Positions 7,325 through 16,159 are shown, counted from the first letter of the stretch. The stretch: 64,000 bases of DNA from Nonomuraea rubra (GCF_014207985.1 NZ_JACHMI010000001.1:8539001-8603000); one strand, 5' to 3'. The notes: generated by a model from the sequence alone, not told the origin. A program made the numbers and translations.

Positions 7325-9667
7325 GTGGACCTGGATGAACTCATCTCCCGTCTCGACCTGCCCGCCAAGATCCGCCTGCTGACGGGCGCCGACATGTGGT
7401 CGCTGCCGCCGCTGCCCGAGATCGGGCTCGACCGGCTCGTGATGAGCGACGGGCCCATCGGCGTACGCGGTGAGCAGTGGAGCGCCGCCGACCCCTCGAT
7501 CGCCCTGCCCAGCCCGACGGCGCTGGCGGCGACCTGGGACGTGGAGCTGGTCAGGCGGGCCGGCAGGCTCCTGGCGCAGGAGGCGCGGCGCAAGGGGGTG
7601 CACGTGCTGCTCGCGCCCACGCTCAACCTGCACCGCTCCCCGCTGGGCGGGCGGCACTTCGAGTGCTTCTCCGAGGACGCGTACCTGACGGGTGAGATCG
7701 GCGCGGCGTACGTGGAGGGTGTGCAGGAGGGCGGGGTCGCGACCACGCCCAAGCACTTCGTCGCCAACGACTTCGAGACCGACCGGTTCACCGTGGACGT
7801 GGTGGTCGGGGAGCAGGCGCTGCGCGAGCTGTACCTGCGGCCGTTCGAGCGGGTGGTGCGGGCGGGGGCCTGGGGAGTGATGACGGCCTACAACTCGGTG
7901 AACGGGACCACCATGACCGAGCACGCCGAGCTGGTGCACGGGGTGCTCAAGGGCGAGTGGGGGTTCGACGGGTTCGTGGTGTCGGACTGGACGGCGGTGC
8001 GTTCGACCGAGGCCGCCGCGCTCGGTGGCACCGACGTGGCCATGCCGGGGCCGTACGGGCCGTGGGGCGCCCGGCTGGAGGCGGCGGTGCGGGAGGGGCG
8101 CGTGCCGGAATCGGCCGTGGACGACCGCGTCCGCCGCATCCTGCGCCTGGCCGAACGCGTCGGCGCCCTCCACCCCACCGGCACGGAACGCGCCGCCGCT
8201 CCTGAGGGCATCGACGGGGTGGCGCTCGTGCGGGAGCTCGCCGCGCGGGCCTGCACCCTGCTCACCAACGACGGCGTCCTGCCCCTCCAGGGCACCCCGA
8301 CGCTGGCCGTCCTCGGGGCGGCGGCCCGCGAGGCGCGGGTGATGGGCGGCGGCAGCGCCCAGGTCTTCCCCGACCGGATCGTCTCCCCGCTCCAGGGCCT
8401 GTCCGAGCGCACCGACGTCCGGTACGCCCTCGGCGCCGACCCCCGCATCCGGCTCTCCCCGCTCCCCGGCCCCGTCACGGCGCAGTTCCTCGGCGAGTCG
8501 GGCGCGGTGCTGCGCGAGGAGCCGCTGGCCACCGGCGAGGCGCGCTGGCTCGGCCAGTTGCCGCCCGGCGTGGACGCCGCCAGGCTCAGGACGGTCCGGC
8601 TGCGGGCCGCGTACACGGCTCGGGAGAGCGGCGTGCACGAGCTGTCGGTGGCCGGGGTGGGCGCGTTCACGCTGACCGTGAACGGCGAGGCCGTGCTCGA
8701 CGAGAGCATCGGCCTGGACGCCGGCGACCCGGCCGTCGCGTTCCTGTCGCCGCCCGAGAAGCGGATCGGGGTGCCGATGGTGGCGGGCGAGACGTACGAG
8801 CTGGGTCTGGCGCACCCGCCGGGCAGGTTCGGCGGCACGGCGATCGTGTCGTTCACGCTCGGCCACGCGGAGCCGGCGCCCGGCGACGCCGGCGAGCTCA
8901 TCGCCGAGGCCGTGCGGTTGGCGCGGGAGTGCGACGTGGCGGTGGTGGTGGCAGGGACGACACCGGAGGTGGAGAGCGAGGGGTTCGACCGGGCGGACCT
9001 GCGGCTGCCCGGCCGCCAGGACGAGCTGATCAGCGCGGTCGCCGCCGCGAACCCGCGTACGGTCGTCGTGGTGAACGCGGGCTCGCCGGTGGAGATGCCG
9101 TGGCTGCGGGAGGTGGCGGCGGTGCTGCTGACCTGGTTCCCCGGGCAGGAGGCGGGGGCGGCGCTGGCCGAGGTGCTGTTCGGGGACACCGAGCCGGGCG
9201 GGCGGCTGCCCACGACGTGGCCGGAGCGGCTGGCGGACGCGCCGGTGGGGGCGGTGACGCCGGTGGACGGGAAGGTGTTCTACGACGAGGGCGTGTTCGC
9301 CGGATATCCGGCGTGGCGGCGCGCCGAGCGGGCGCCGGCGTTCTGGTTCGGGCACGGCCTGGGGTACACGACCTGGTCGTACGACTCGATCGCGGCCGAG
9401 GGCACGACCGTGACCGTGGCGGTCACGAACACCGGCACGCGCCCGGGCCGGGAGGTCGTGCAGGTGTACGCGGGGCCGCGCAGGAGGCTGGCCGCCTTCG
9501 ACATGGTGGAGGCGGAGCCGGGGCAGACGGTGGTCACGACGCTGTTCCTGCCCGAGCGGGCCTTCCAGGTGTGGGAGGACGGCTGGCGTACGGTCGCGGG
9601 CGAGCACACGGTGGAGGTGGGCCGCAGCTCGGCCGACGTCCGGCTGTCGGCTACGGTGAAGATCTAG
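7325..9667 (+). CDS. Glycoside hydrolase family 3 beta-glucosidase with PA14 insert
   Basis: A 780-residue cytoplasmic-looking enzyme (no signal peptide). The order is the GH3 N-terminal TIM barrel with nucleophile Asp221 in VVSDWTAVRSTE and the KHFVANDFE motif, the GH3 C-terminal alpha/beta domain, a PA14-like insert (about residues 385-520, with GVHELSVAGVGAFTLTVNGEAVLDES), and a fibronectin-III-like tail (REVVQVYAGP). This layout is typical of beta-glucosidases acting on beta-1,2- to 1,4-glucooligosaccharides or glycosides. The start is uncertain: GTG codons at 7295, 7310 and 7325 are in frame, and 7325 is preferred because homologues start near DLDELISRLDLPAKI. A palindromic operator lies at 7262-7278. 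Confidence 0.93.
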   Translation: MDLDELISRLDLPAKIRLLTGADMWSLPPLPEIGLDRLVMSDGPIGVRGEQWSAADPSIALPSPTALAATWDVELVRRAGRLLAQEARRKGVHVLLAPTLNLHRSPLGGRHFECFSEDAYLTGEIGAAYVEGVQEGGVATTPKHFVANDFETDRFTVDVVVGEQALRELYLRPFERVVRAGAWGVMTAYNSVNGTTMTEHAELVHGVLKGEWGFDGFVVSDWTAVRSTEAAALGGTDVAMPGPYGPWGARLEAAVREGRVPESAVDDRVRRILRLAERVGALHPTGTERAAAPEGIDGVALVRELAARACTLLTNDGVLPLQGTPTLAVLGAAAREARVMGGGSAQVFPDRIVSPLQGLSERTDVRYALGADPRIRLSPLPGPVTAQFLGESGAVLREEPLATGEARWLGQLPPGVDAARLRTVRLRAAYTARESGVHELSVAGVGAFTLTVNGEAVLDESIGLDAGDPAVAFLSPPEKRIGVPMVAGETYELGLAHPPGRFGGTAIVSFTLGHAEPAPGDAGELIAEAVRLARECDVAVVVAGTTPEVESEGFDRADLRLPGRQDELISAVAAANPRTVVVVNAGSPVEMPWLREVAAVLLTWFPGQEAGAALAEVLFGDTEPGGRLPTTWPERLADAPVGAVTPVDGKVFYDEGVFAGYPAWRRAERAPAFWFGHGLGYTTWSYDSIAAEGTTVTVAVTNTGTRPGREVVQVYAGPRRRLAAFDMVEAEPGQTVVTTLFLPERAFQVWEDGWRTVAGEHTVEVGRSSADVRLSATVKI

Positions 9668-9734
9668 TCACAGCCGGAGAACGGGCGGGGGCGCGTTTTC
9701 CCTCCCGCACCAGTTGGTTTGTATCCTTCTGAGC

Positions 9735-10415
9735 ATGGCAAAGTCCGAGGACGCAGAGAAGCCGGGGCGCATCAAGCAGCTCCGCATGATCGCGCAGATC
9801 ATCAAGCAGGCCAATCCCAAGGGAATGCCGATCGTCTTCCTCTCGGCGGTGGGCACGCTGGCTGTGGTCGTCGTGATCGGTCTGGTCACGGGCTACGTGT
9901 GGTATTCGGTGTTCATCGGCATCCTGGCCGCGCTCACCGTCGGCCTCGTGGTGTTCGGCCAGCTCGCCCAGAGGGCGCAGTACTCGATCCTGCACGGCCA
10001 GACCGGCGCCGCGGCGGCCGTGCTCCAGGGCATGCGCGGCAACTGGCAGGTCACCCCGGCCATCGCGGTCAACCGCGACCAGGACATCGTGCACCTGGTG
10101 GTCGGCTACCCGGGCGTGGTGCTGGTGTCCGAGGGGCCGGGCAACCGGGTGGCGAAGATGCTCAAGGCCGAGAAGCAGCGCATCTCGCGGGTGGTGCTGG
10201 GCGTCGAGATCTACGACATCCAGTGCGGTGACGGCGAGGGGCAGGTGCCGCTCGGCAAGCTGCAGCGGCACCTGATGAAGCTGCCGCGCAACCTGAAGAA
10301 GCCGTCGGTGAACGAGGTGAAGGACCGCCTGCGCTCGCTGCCGCGCAACATGCCGATGCCGAAGGGCCCGATGCCCAAGGGCGCCCGCATGCCGCGCGGC
10401 CCCAAGATGCGCTAG
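9735..10415 (+). CDS. DUF4191 membrane protein
   Basis: A 226-residue conserved actinobacterial membrane protein. A short basic head is followed by two transmembrane segments (about residues 34-55 and 58-78) and a cytoplasmic domain with VVGYPGVVLVSEGP and RVLLGVEIYDI-like strands (here RVVLGVEIYDIQCGDGEGQVPL). The end is a low-complexity Met-Pro-Lys-Arg tail (NMPMPKGPMPKGARMPRGPKMR). The family occurs near lipA and glnA across actinobacteria; its function is unknown. ATG 9735 has TATCCT 7 nt upstream and no clear Shine-Dalgarno. The stop overlaps the next gene's GTG by one base (TAGTG). Confidence 0.85.
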   Translation: MAKSEDAEKPGRIKQLRMIAQIIKQANPKGMPIVFLSAVGTLAVVVVIGLVTGYVWYSVFIGILAALTVGLVVFGQLAQRAQYSILHGQTGAAAAVLQGMRGNWQVTPAIAVNRDQDIVHLVVGYPGVVLVSEGPGNRVAKMLKAEKQRISRVVLGVEIYDIQCGDGEGQVPLGKLQRHLMKLPRNLKKPSVNEVKDRLRSLPRNMPMPKGPMPKGARMPRGPKMR

Positions 10416-11179
10416 TGCTGTCTGCTTCGTCGCGGGCCAACCGCGGCTGGTGGGACGGCAACGCCGACGACTACCAGGTCGAGCACGGCTCGTTCCTGCG
10501 TGACGACGGGTTCGTGTGGGGCCCCGAGGGCCTCGACGAGGCCGAGGCGCGCCTGCTCGGCGAGGTGCGCGGGCGGCGGGTGCTGGAGATCGGCTGCGGC
10601 GCCGCCCAGTGCGCCCGGTGGCTGGCCGGGCAGGGCGCGCGGGTGGCGGCGTTCGACATCTCGCACCGCCAGCTCCGCCACTCCCAGCGCCTCGACCTGG
10701 ACACGGGGGTGCGGGTCCCGGTGGTGCAGGCCGACGCGGAGGTGCTGCCGTTCGCCGGCGGCGCCTTCGACGTGGCCTGCTCCGCGTACGGGGCGCTGCC
10801 GTTCGTGGCCGATCCCGCGGCGGTCTTCTGCGAGGTGCGCAGGGTGCTGCGGCCGGGCGGGCTGTTCGTGTTCTCGGTGAGCCATCCGATCCGGTGGGCC
10901 TTCCCCGACGATCCGGGGCCGCGGGGGCTGACGTCCGACCGGTCGTACTTCGACCGCGGGCCGTACGAGGAGCGGGACGAGCGCGGCGTGCTCACCTACG
11001 TCGAGCACCACCGGACGATGGCCGACTGGGTGAACCTGCTGGCGGCCTCCGGCCTGACGATCACCGGGCTGCTGGAGCCGGAGTGGCCCGAGGGGCACGA
11101 GCGGGTGTGGGGCGGCTGGAGCCCGCTGCGCGGCCGTCACCTGCCCGGCACGGCCATCTTCAGCTGCGCGAGTACCTAG
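10415..11179 (+). CDS. Class I SAM-dependent methyltransferase
   Basis: A 254-residue methyltransferase. Motif I is VLEIGCGAAQCARWLA (about residues 52-67), the acidic motif II follows in AAFDISHRQL, and ADAEVLPFAGGAFDVACSAYGALPFV matches the post-I and post-II blocks of the Methyltransf_11 group. The substrate is unknown. GTG 10415 shares its first base with the upstream TAG, so translation is probably coupled to the DUF4191 gene. The 3' end overlaps the convergent glycosidase-like gene by 20 bp. Confidence 0.9.
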   Translation: MLSASSRANRGWWDGNADDYQVEHGSFLRDDGFVWGPEGLDEAEARLLGEVRGRRVLEIGCGAAQCARWLAGQGARVAAFDISHRQLRHSQRLDLDTGVRVPVVQADAEVLPFAGGAFDVACSAYGALPFVADPAAVFCEVRRVLRPGGLFVFSVSHPIRWAFPDDPGPRGLTSDRSYFDRGPYEERDERGVLTYVEHHRTMADWVNLLAASGLTITGLLEPEWPEGHERVWGGWSPLRGRHLPGTAIFSCAST

Positions 11180-12098
11180 CGGCCATGGCGTGGAACAGCT
11201 CCTTGGGCTGCCAGCGCGTCTCGTCCAGCATCCTGACCACGCCGTACGAGCCGAGGTCGTCCTCGCCGAGGCGGGTGTATCCGGCGAAGGTGAACCAGAG
11301 CGCGGTCTCGACGCCTTCCCGCTCGAAGAGGTCGAGCAGTTCGGTGAAGTAGCGGACCTGCTCCCCCTCGTCGCGCACCGCGCCCTCGGGCACCGACCAG
11401 GCCATGCCGCCCAGCTCCCCCGCGCCCCGGTAGGCGCAGGTGCCGAACTCGGTGACGGCGACCGGCTTGCCGTGCTTGAAATGGGCGCGCAGCTCGTCGG
11501 CGAAGGTGTCCCGGTTGTAGGCCGCGCGGTACGCGTCCGCGCCGACCAGGTCGAACGGGCTCCAGTCGATGAACTCCCACGGCCCGGCGGCGTAGGTGAC
11601 CCGGCCGCCGAAGCGGGACCTGACGGTCCGCGCGGCCTCGGCGAGGAAGGCGTTGAACCGCTCCATGCCGGCGCCCAGCGCGGTCCACTCCTCCATGCCG
11701 GCGGTCGCCATCCACGTCAGGCGGTCCGCGTAGGCGTCGCCGGGGATGTAGCCGGGGCAGAAGGCGCTGGTCTCGCAGCCCGCGACGAACACGACCTCGG
11801 CGCCGCCCTCGCGCAGGGTCTCGGCCCGCCCGGCGCAGTCGGCGTACAGCTCCAGGATCCGCTCCTCCGGGACGTCGACCGGGAACGGCGCGAACCAGAC
11901 CTCCAGCCCCGCCGCGGCGGCCTGCCCGGCGGCCACGCCCAGCCGCCCGGGGTCGCGCCCGGAGACGCGGACGACCTGGCAGTGCAGCTCCTCGGCGATG
12001 ACCCGCATCTCGCGGGCGACGGTGCCGGGGTCGAACGCCCGGCGCGAGATCCCGTCACCCGGCAGGAACCCGGTGTCGTAGTTGATGCCCTTCTTCAA
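11160..12098 (-). CDS. Glycoside hydrolase-like TIM-barrel protein
   Basis: A 312-residue cytoplasmic protein of the group often mislabelled abortive infection protein, but built like a TIM-barrel glycosidase. It contains KKGINYDTGF at the first strand, FIDWSPFDLVGADAYRA in the middle and KPVAVTEFGTCAYRGA, where the Glu in TEFG is the probable catalytic nucleophile. The later WFTFAGYTRL fits the last strand. The start is TTG 12098, whose sequence overlaps the TetR stop (TTGA). GGGAG lies about 9 nt upstream, and an ATG seven bases upstream is out of frame. Coupled to the TetR gene, it is probably autoregulated with it. The substrate is unknown. Confidence 0.7.
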   Translation of the reverse strand: MKKGINYDTGFLPGDGISRRAFDPGTVAREMRVIAEELHCQVVRVSGRDPGRLGVAAGQAAAAGLEVWFAPFPVDVPEERILELYADCAGRAETLREGGAEVVFVAGCETSAFCPGYIPGDAYADRLTWMATAGMEEWTALGAGMERFNAFLAEAARTVRSRFGGRVTYAAGPWEFIDWSPFDLVGADAYRAAYNRDTFADELRAHFKHGKPVAVTEFGTCAYRGAGELGGMAWSVPEGAVRDEGEQVRYFTELLDLFEREGVETALWFTFAGYTRLGEDDLGSYGVVRMLDETRWQPKELFHAMAARYSRS

Positions 12099-12712
12099 GA
12101 TTCATCTCCCTCGATGGATGAGAAGCCGCGTTCCAGGAGGTCGAACGCCAGCTCGACCTCCTCCTCCAGGAGCCGCCCCGCCTCCTCCAGCGGCACCCCC
12201 GTGGAGAGCCGGTGGAAGAACGCCTCCTGCAACGTGGTGACGGCGGCCGTGACCTGCCCGGCCAGGAGCGTCGCCGCACGCCCGGCCCCCGCCTCGGCGA
12301 GCGCGGTGGCCAGCTCGTAGCGCTGGGCCATGTTCGTCTGGTAGACGCCGGCCAGCAGGGCGGGGCTGGCGGAGATCACCCGGATCGTGGTCAGCAGCGG
12401 CTCGACGTCCACCTCGCCGGTGCCCAGCCCGGCCATGCCGCGGTAGTGCGCGCGCAGGGCGCCGAGCGGCGACTGCCCGGCGGGCCGCGCCGCCACGATC
12501 GCGGCCGTGTCCTCCCTGACCGCGTCGAGGACCAGGCAGTCCTTGCTCGGGAAGTAGTTGAACAGGGTGACCTTGGCGACCCCGGCCGCCTCGGCGACCT
12601 CGTTGACCGTCACCGCGTCGTACCCGCGCTCGTCGAACAGCCGCAGCGCCGCCTCGGAGATCCGCCGCCGGGTCTCCTCCTTCTTGCGCTCCCTGAGTCC
12701 CGCCATCATCAT
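12095..12712 (-). CDS. TetR-family repressor
   Basis: A 205-residue regulator. The N-terminal helix-turn-helix is complete (RISEAALRLFDERGYDAVTVNEVAEAAGVAKVTLFNYFPSKDCLV, about residues 14-58), followed by an all-helical ligand domain. Three consecutive Met codons (12712, 12709, 12706) could be the start. A perfect inverted repeat at 12731-12754 lies 18 bp upstream of the first and should be its own operator. The stop codon overlaps the TTG start of the glycosidase-like gene by 4 nt, so the two form one autoregulated operon. Confidence 0.9.
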   Translation of the reverse strand: MMMAGLRERKKEETRRRISEAALRLFDERGYDAVTVNEVAEAAGVAKVTLFNYFPSKDCLVLDAVREDTAAIVAARPAGQSPLGALRAHYRGMAGLGTGEVDVEPLLTTIRVISASPALLAGVYQTNMAQRYELATALAEAGAGRAATLLAGQVTAAVTTLQEAFFHRLSTGVPLEEAGRLLEEEVELAFDLLERGFSSIEGDES

Positions 12713-12730
12713 GCGGACAGCATAAACCAC

Positions 12731-12754
12731 ACCGGGTACAAATTTATACCCGGT
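12731..12754. promoter_or_regulatory. TetR operator overlapping its promoter
   Basis: ACCGGGTA (12731-12738) and TACCCGGT (12747-12754) are perfect inverted arms around an AT-only core apart from one C. The core supplies promoter-like AT bases in an otherwise GC-rich region. It lies 18 bp upstream of the TetR gene on the minus strand and 26 bp beyond the stop of the RDD gene. Confidence 0.75.
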
Positions 12755-12779
12755 ACGGTTTTTTTCGCCAGGGCTCCCG

Positions 12780-13241
12780 CTACATGCGCACGACCATCGT
12801 GTTGGACGCGCGGTCGTGGATCCCGCGGTGGTCGCGGTCCCAGATCACCGCCGGCACGACCAGCGCGAGCAGCGCCGTACGCACCACGACGGGCAGCAGC
12901 CGCGGGTCGCCCCCGTCCATCGCGGCGACCCTGACGCCCATCAGCCGGTGCCCGAACGTCTGGCCCATCCACCCGACCAGCACCAGGTACTGCAGCGCGA
13001 AGACCAGCACGGGCGCCCACGGCGACTCGGCGGGGTTCATCCGGAGCAGCAGCTGCACGACCACCCAGGTGCAGATCATCCAGTCGATGACGAGCGCGCC
13101 GATCCGGCGCCCCCAGCCGGCGATCGACCCGCTGCCCTCCTCGGGCAGGCCCAGGCGCTGACCTGGGAATCCGAGATCGACGCCGGCGGCCCTGACCCCG
13201 CCCAGCCAGGTCTGCGTCCACCGAGGCTCGTTGCTGCTCAT
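12780..13241 (-). CDS. RDD-family membrane protein
   Basis: A 153-residue protein with the RDD domain: GWGRRIGALVIDWMICTWVVVQLLL (Arg and Asp of the first segment) and QTFGHRLMGVRVAAMDGG, then a third membrane segment (ALLALVVPAVIWDRDHRGIHDRASNTMVVR). RDD proteins are small three-helix membrane proteins, some implicated in ion or metabolite transport. An RDD gene next to glnA is a conserved actinobacterial arrangement. It is divergent from the membrane-anchored gene at 13318. Confidence 0.88.
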   Translation of the reverse strand: MSSNEPRWTQTWLGGVRAAGVDLGFPGQRLGLPEEGSGSIAGWGRRIGALVIDWMICTWVVVQLLLRMNPAESPWAPVLVFALQYLVLVGWMGQTFGHRLMGVRVAAMDGGDPRLLPVVVRTALLALVVPAVIWDRDHRGIHDRASNTMVVRM

Positions 13242-13264
13242 ACCTCCACGGTAGCCGCCCGGTG

Positions 13265-13305
13265 GGCCGGTCCGGATTGTGACCCAACCGCGTCACGGAC
13301 CGGCC
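13265..13305. promoter_or_regulatory. Perfect 10-bp inverted repeat between divergent genes
   Basis: GGCCGGTCCG (13265-13274) and CGGACCGGCC (13296-13305) are perfect arms separated by 21 nt. They sit between the RDD start (13241) and the ATG at 13318. They could be an operator for one or both genes or an RNA hairpin in a leader; the sequence does not decide. Confidence 0.45.
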
Positions 13306-13317
13306 ATCATGTACGCC

Positions 13318-14400
13318 ATGCCACACGGGGATGACCTTGACCAGCGGTTCAACGAGCTGGTCGCGCAGATAGACGCCGAGCAGCAGCGCAAGATGCGCGC
13401 GGCGGCGAAGAAGGGGGCCAAGGAGTCGCGGCGGGCCCGGGGCGACGAGCTCGAACGGTTACGCAGGGAAGCCCGCCGTGAGGCCGCCTGGGAGCCCGGG
13501 TGGGAGGCGCCTCCACCCCGGCGCAGGATGCGGCGGGGCTGGCTGGCGGTGGCCGGGATGGCGGCGGTGCTCGCGGCGGCGGGCGCCGTGGTCTCGCTCC
13601 GGCCCGACCTGCTCGCGCCCGCGGGCCCGGTGCCCGAGGAGACGATGCCGGTGGCGGCGGCTCCCCTGCCGTCGCAGACCGGCGCCGATACGGGCCCCGA
13701 GGACACTTCCGGGGGGCCGTTCGCCGGCTCCGAGGCGGAGAGCTGGGCGGAGGGCGCCGCCGGTTTCGTCATGCCGGAGGCCAAGGCGATCGGCGGGCTG
13801 TCAAAAGAGGACGTGGCCGAGGGGATCGCGCGGACCCGTGACCTGCTGGCCGCGGCCCACCTCGACCGCGAGACGCTCATGGGCGGCGAGCCGAAGGCGT
13901 TCATGAAGCTGCTCCCCCCCAAGGAGCGGCCCTGGTTCCGCGAGCACCTCGACCGCGAGGGTCCTGGGGACACCCGCTGGTGGGTGACGAGCTTCGCGCC
14001 CGGGACCGCCGAGCAGGTCGGCGACGTGATCAAGGTGCGCGGCAGGACGAAGCTGACGTCGTTCGAGCTGGACGGGCGCGAGGGCGCCAAGCTGGAGGCC
14101 GACTACATCATCGTGCACGCCGTCCGGCGGCCGGGGCAGCCGGACACGACGATCCGGCTCCTCACGCGAAAGCGCGGGACCTTCCTGGTGTACCGCGAGG
14201 CAGGTGAGCTCGTCGTCTGGGTGCGGCAGTCGGGCGGATACGCGACGCCTGCCCGCTGCGACATGGACGGCGGCTTCATCCACCCCTCCTACGACGACTC
14301 CACCCCCAGCACGAAGAGTCCGGTCGGCGATCCCGTGGACCCGTACGAACTGGACGGACCTCAGCCCAAGTACAACTGCCAGGCCTCCACGGGCACGTGA
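13318..14400 (+). CDS. Membrane-anchored protein of unknown function
   Basis: A 360-residue protein I do not recognise. Residues 1-70 are highly charged and probably coiled-coil (HGDDLDQRFNELVAQIDAEQQRKMRAAAKKG and on). One transmembrane segment follows (about 73-92, WLAVAGMAAVLAAAGAVVSL). Then come a Pro/Ala/Glu-rich linker and an extracellular domain of about 210 residues with paired cysteines (ARCDMDGG and KYNCQAS) and a tail rich in Asp, Ser and Pro. Topology suggests a cytoplasmic coil with an exported C-terminal domain. It lies between the RDD gene and glnA; the glnA GlnR box begins 28 bp after its stop. Confidence 0.65.
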   Translation: MPHGDDLDQRFNELVAQIDAEQQRKMRAAAKKGAKESRRARGDELERLRREARREAAWEPGWEAPPPRRRMRRGWLAVAGMAAVLAAAGAVVSLRPDLLAPAGPVPEETMPVAAAPLPSQTGADTGPEDTSGGPFAGSEAESWAEGAAGFVMPEAKAIGGLSKEDVAEGIARTRDLLAAAHLDRETLMGGEPKAFMKLLPPKERPWFREHLDREGPGDTRWWVTSFAPGTAEQVGDVIKVRGRTKLTSFELDGREGAKLEADYIIVHAVRRPGQPDTTIRLLTRKRGTFLVYREAGELVVWVRQSGGYATPARCDMDGGFIHPSYDDSTPSTKSPVGDPVDPYELDGPQPKYNCQASTGT

Positions 14401-14427
14401 ACCGCCTTTGCCGGACCCTGACCCTGC

Positions 14428-14465
14428 GTAACACGTGCGAAACAATCGAGACACCATACGGAAAC
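14428..14465 (+). promoter_or_regulatory. Tandem GlnR box upstream of glnA
   Basis: The sequence reads GTAAC-N6-GAAAC-N6-GACAC-N6-GAAAC, the two-site a-b/a-b arrangement known for GlnR boxes of Streptomyces and relatives (gTnAC-n6-GaAAC repeated). It ends 50 bp upstream of the glnA start codon. GlnR is the global nitrogen regulator; activation of glnA in nitrogen limitation is the expected effect. Confidence 0.85.
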
Positions 14466-14515
14466 GGCCGCGCCCTAGCGTCGCAATGATGGCCAGTCCC
14501 CAGGGAGGTTCGAGA

Positions 14516-15940
14516 GTGTTCAACTCCGCCGACGACGTCCTGAAGTTCATCAGCGACGAAGGGGTGCAGTTCGTCGATGTCAGGTTCACCGACCTGCCGG
14601 GGACGACGCACCATTTCACCTTCCCGGCAGAGAACTTCGGCGCGAGCGTCTTCACCGACGGACTCATGTTCGACGGCTCGTCGATCCGTGGTTTCCAGCA
14701 GATCCACGAGTCCGACATGCTCCTGCTGCCCGACCCGTCCAGTGCCGTGGTCGACCCGTTCCGCCAGCACAAGACGCTGAACCTGAACTTCTTCGTGCAC
14801 GACCCGCTGACCGGCGAGGCCTACAGCCGCGACCCGCGCAACGTCGCGCGCAAGGCGGAGGAGTACCTCAAGGGCACGGGCATCGCCGACACGGTGTACT
14901 TCGGCCCCGAGGCCGAGTTCTACATCTTCGACGATGTCCGCTTCGAGACGAAGCAGAACGCCGGCTACTACTACATCGACTCCATCGAGGGCGCCTGGAA
15001 CACCGGCAAGGCGACCGAGGGCGGCAACCTGGGCTACAAGCCGCGCTACAAGGGCGGCTACTTCCCCGTCCCGCCGATGGACCACTTCACCGACCTGCGC
15101 TCGGAGATGGTGCGCAACCTCATCGAGGCCGGCATCGAGGTCGAGATGCAGCACCACGAGGTCGGCACCGCCGGTCAGGCGGAGATCGACTTCAAGTTCG
15201 GCACGCTGCTCAAGACCGCCGACAACCTCATGCTCTACAAGTACGTGATCAAGAGCACGGCCCTGGAGTACGGCCACACGGTCACGTTCATGCCCAAGCC
15301 GATCTTCGGTGACAACGGCTCCGGCATGCACTGCCACCAGTCGCTGTGGAAGGACGGCTCGCCGCTCTTCTACGACGAGGTCGGCTACGCGGGCCTGTCC
15401 GACACCGCCCGCTACTACATCGGCGGCCTGCTCAAGCACGCGCCGTCGCTGCTGGCCTTCACCAACCCGACGGTCAACTCCTACCACCGCCTGGTCCCGG
15501 GCTACGAGGCGCCGGTCAACCTGGTCTACTCGCAGCGCAACCGCTCGGCCTGCGTACGCATCCCGATCACGGGCTCCAACCCGAAGGCCAAGCGCATCGA
15601 GTTCCGCGTGCCGGACCCGTCGTGCAACCCGTACTTCGCGTTCTCCGCGATGCTGATGGCGGGCATCGACGGCATCCGCAACAAGATCGAGCCGCCGGAG
15701 CCGGTCGACAAGGACCTCTACGAGCTGCCGCCGGAGGAGGCCCGCAACATCCCGCAGGTGCCCGGCTCGCTCACCGACGTGCTCGCCGCGCTGGAGGCCG
15801 ACCACGACTACCTGCTCGAGGGTGGCGTGTTCACGCCCGACCTGATCGAGACGTGGGTCTCGTACAAGCGGGAGAACGAGGTCGACCCGATCCGGCTGCG
15901 CCCGCACCCGCACGAGTTCGAGCTCTACTACGACGTCTGA
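14516..15940 (+). CDS. glnA: Glutamine synthetase type I (GSI-beta)
   Basis: A 474-residue GlnA, ATP-dependent amidation of glutamate to glutamine, active as a dodecamer. The catalytic signatures are intact: [20 protein letters not shown], the ATP-binding [16 protein letters not shown], and NRSACVRIP. The adenylylation loop [10 protein letters not shown] with Tyr about 402 is present, so GlnE (37786-40734) can regulate it. The GTG at 14516 is chosen because GGGAGG lies 8 nt upstream and the resulting 474 residues equal the usual length; upstream in-frame starts would place the GlnR box inside the gene. A terminator follows. Confidence 0.97.
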   Translation: MFNSADDVLKFISDEGVQFVDVRFTDLPGTTHHFTFPAENFGASVFTDGLMFDGSSIRGFQQIHESDMLLLPDPSSAVVDPFRQHKTLNLNFFVHDPLTGEAYSRDPRNVARKAEEYLKGTGIADTVYFGPEAEFYIFDDVRFETKQNAGYYYIDSIEGAWNTGKATEGGNLGYKPRYKGGYFPVPPMDHFTDLRSEMVRNLIEAGIEVEMQHHEVGTAGQAEIDFKFGTLLKTADNLMLYKYVIKSTALEYGHTVTFMPKPIFGDNGSGMHCHQSLWKDGSPLFYDEVGYAGLSDTARYYIGGLLKHAPSLLAFTNPTVNSYHRLVPGYEAPVNLVYSQRNRSACVRIPITGSNPKAKRIEFRVPDPSCNPYFAFSAMLMAGIDGIRNKIEPPEPVDKDLYELPPEEARNIPQVPGSLTDVLAALEADHDYLLEGGVFTPDLIETWVSYKRENEVDPIRLRPHPHEFELYYDV

Positions 15941-15958
15941 TCTGACGCGTACCCGACC

Positions 15959-15990
15959 AAGGCCCGGGACCTGGTACGGTTCCGGGCCTT
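15959..15990 (+). terminator. Terminator after glnA
   Basis: AAGGCCCGG (15959-15967) pairs with CCGGGCCTT (15982-15990) around a 14-nt loop, beginning 18 bases after the glnA stop. Confidence 0.75.
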
Positions 15991-16007
15991 GTCGTGTCAC
16001 CAGGTGC

Positions 16008-16150
16008 CTGGACCAACTCCCCGCACTCATCGGTGTCCTGCTCGGCGCGGTAGGAACGTACGGCGTGACCGCGCTCACCGAGCGCAAAGGGTGGAAACGG
16101 CAGCTCACCAAGGCGGACCTGCCTTGGGATCTCGCCATCAAGGCGACGAG
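16008..16150 (+). pseudogene. Remnant of a short membrane-anchored actinobacterial protein
   Basis: In the frame of base 16008 the translation runs LDQLPALIGVLLGAVGTYG and continues VTALTERKGWKRQL. This is the characteristic N-terminus (hydrophobic anchor followed by a TERxxWxRxx block) of a common actinobacterial family of about 150-200 residues. There is no plausible ATG or GTG before it, and after about 35 residues the similarity is lost at the terminator of the neighbouring operon. It looks like a leftover 5' piece of a gene cut during insertion of the sugar operon. The family match is from memory of the motif. The 15941-16256 interval holds only this remnant and two terminators. Confidence 0.45.
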
Positions 16151-16159
16151 CCGGGCCCT

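Noticed and set aside
7280..9607. A 775-codon frame antisense to the GH3 gene
   Set aside because: Same effect; the sense frame has complete GH3 motifs.
11160..12098. Abortive infection (phage defence) protein
   Set aside because: That label is used for this family in databases, but the TEFG and TIM-barrel features indicate a glycosidase.
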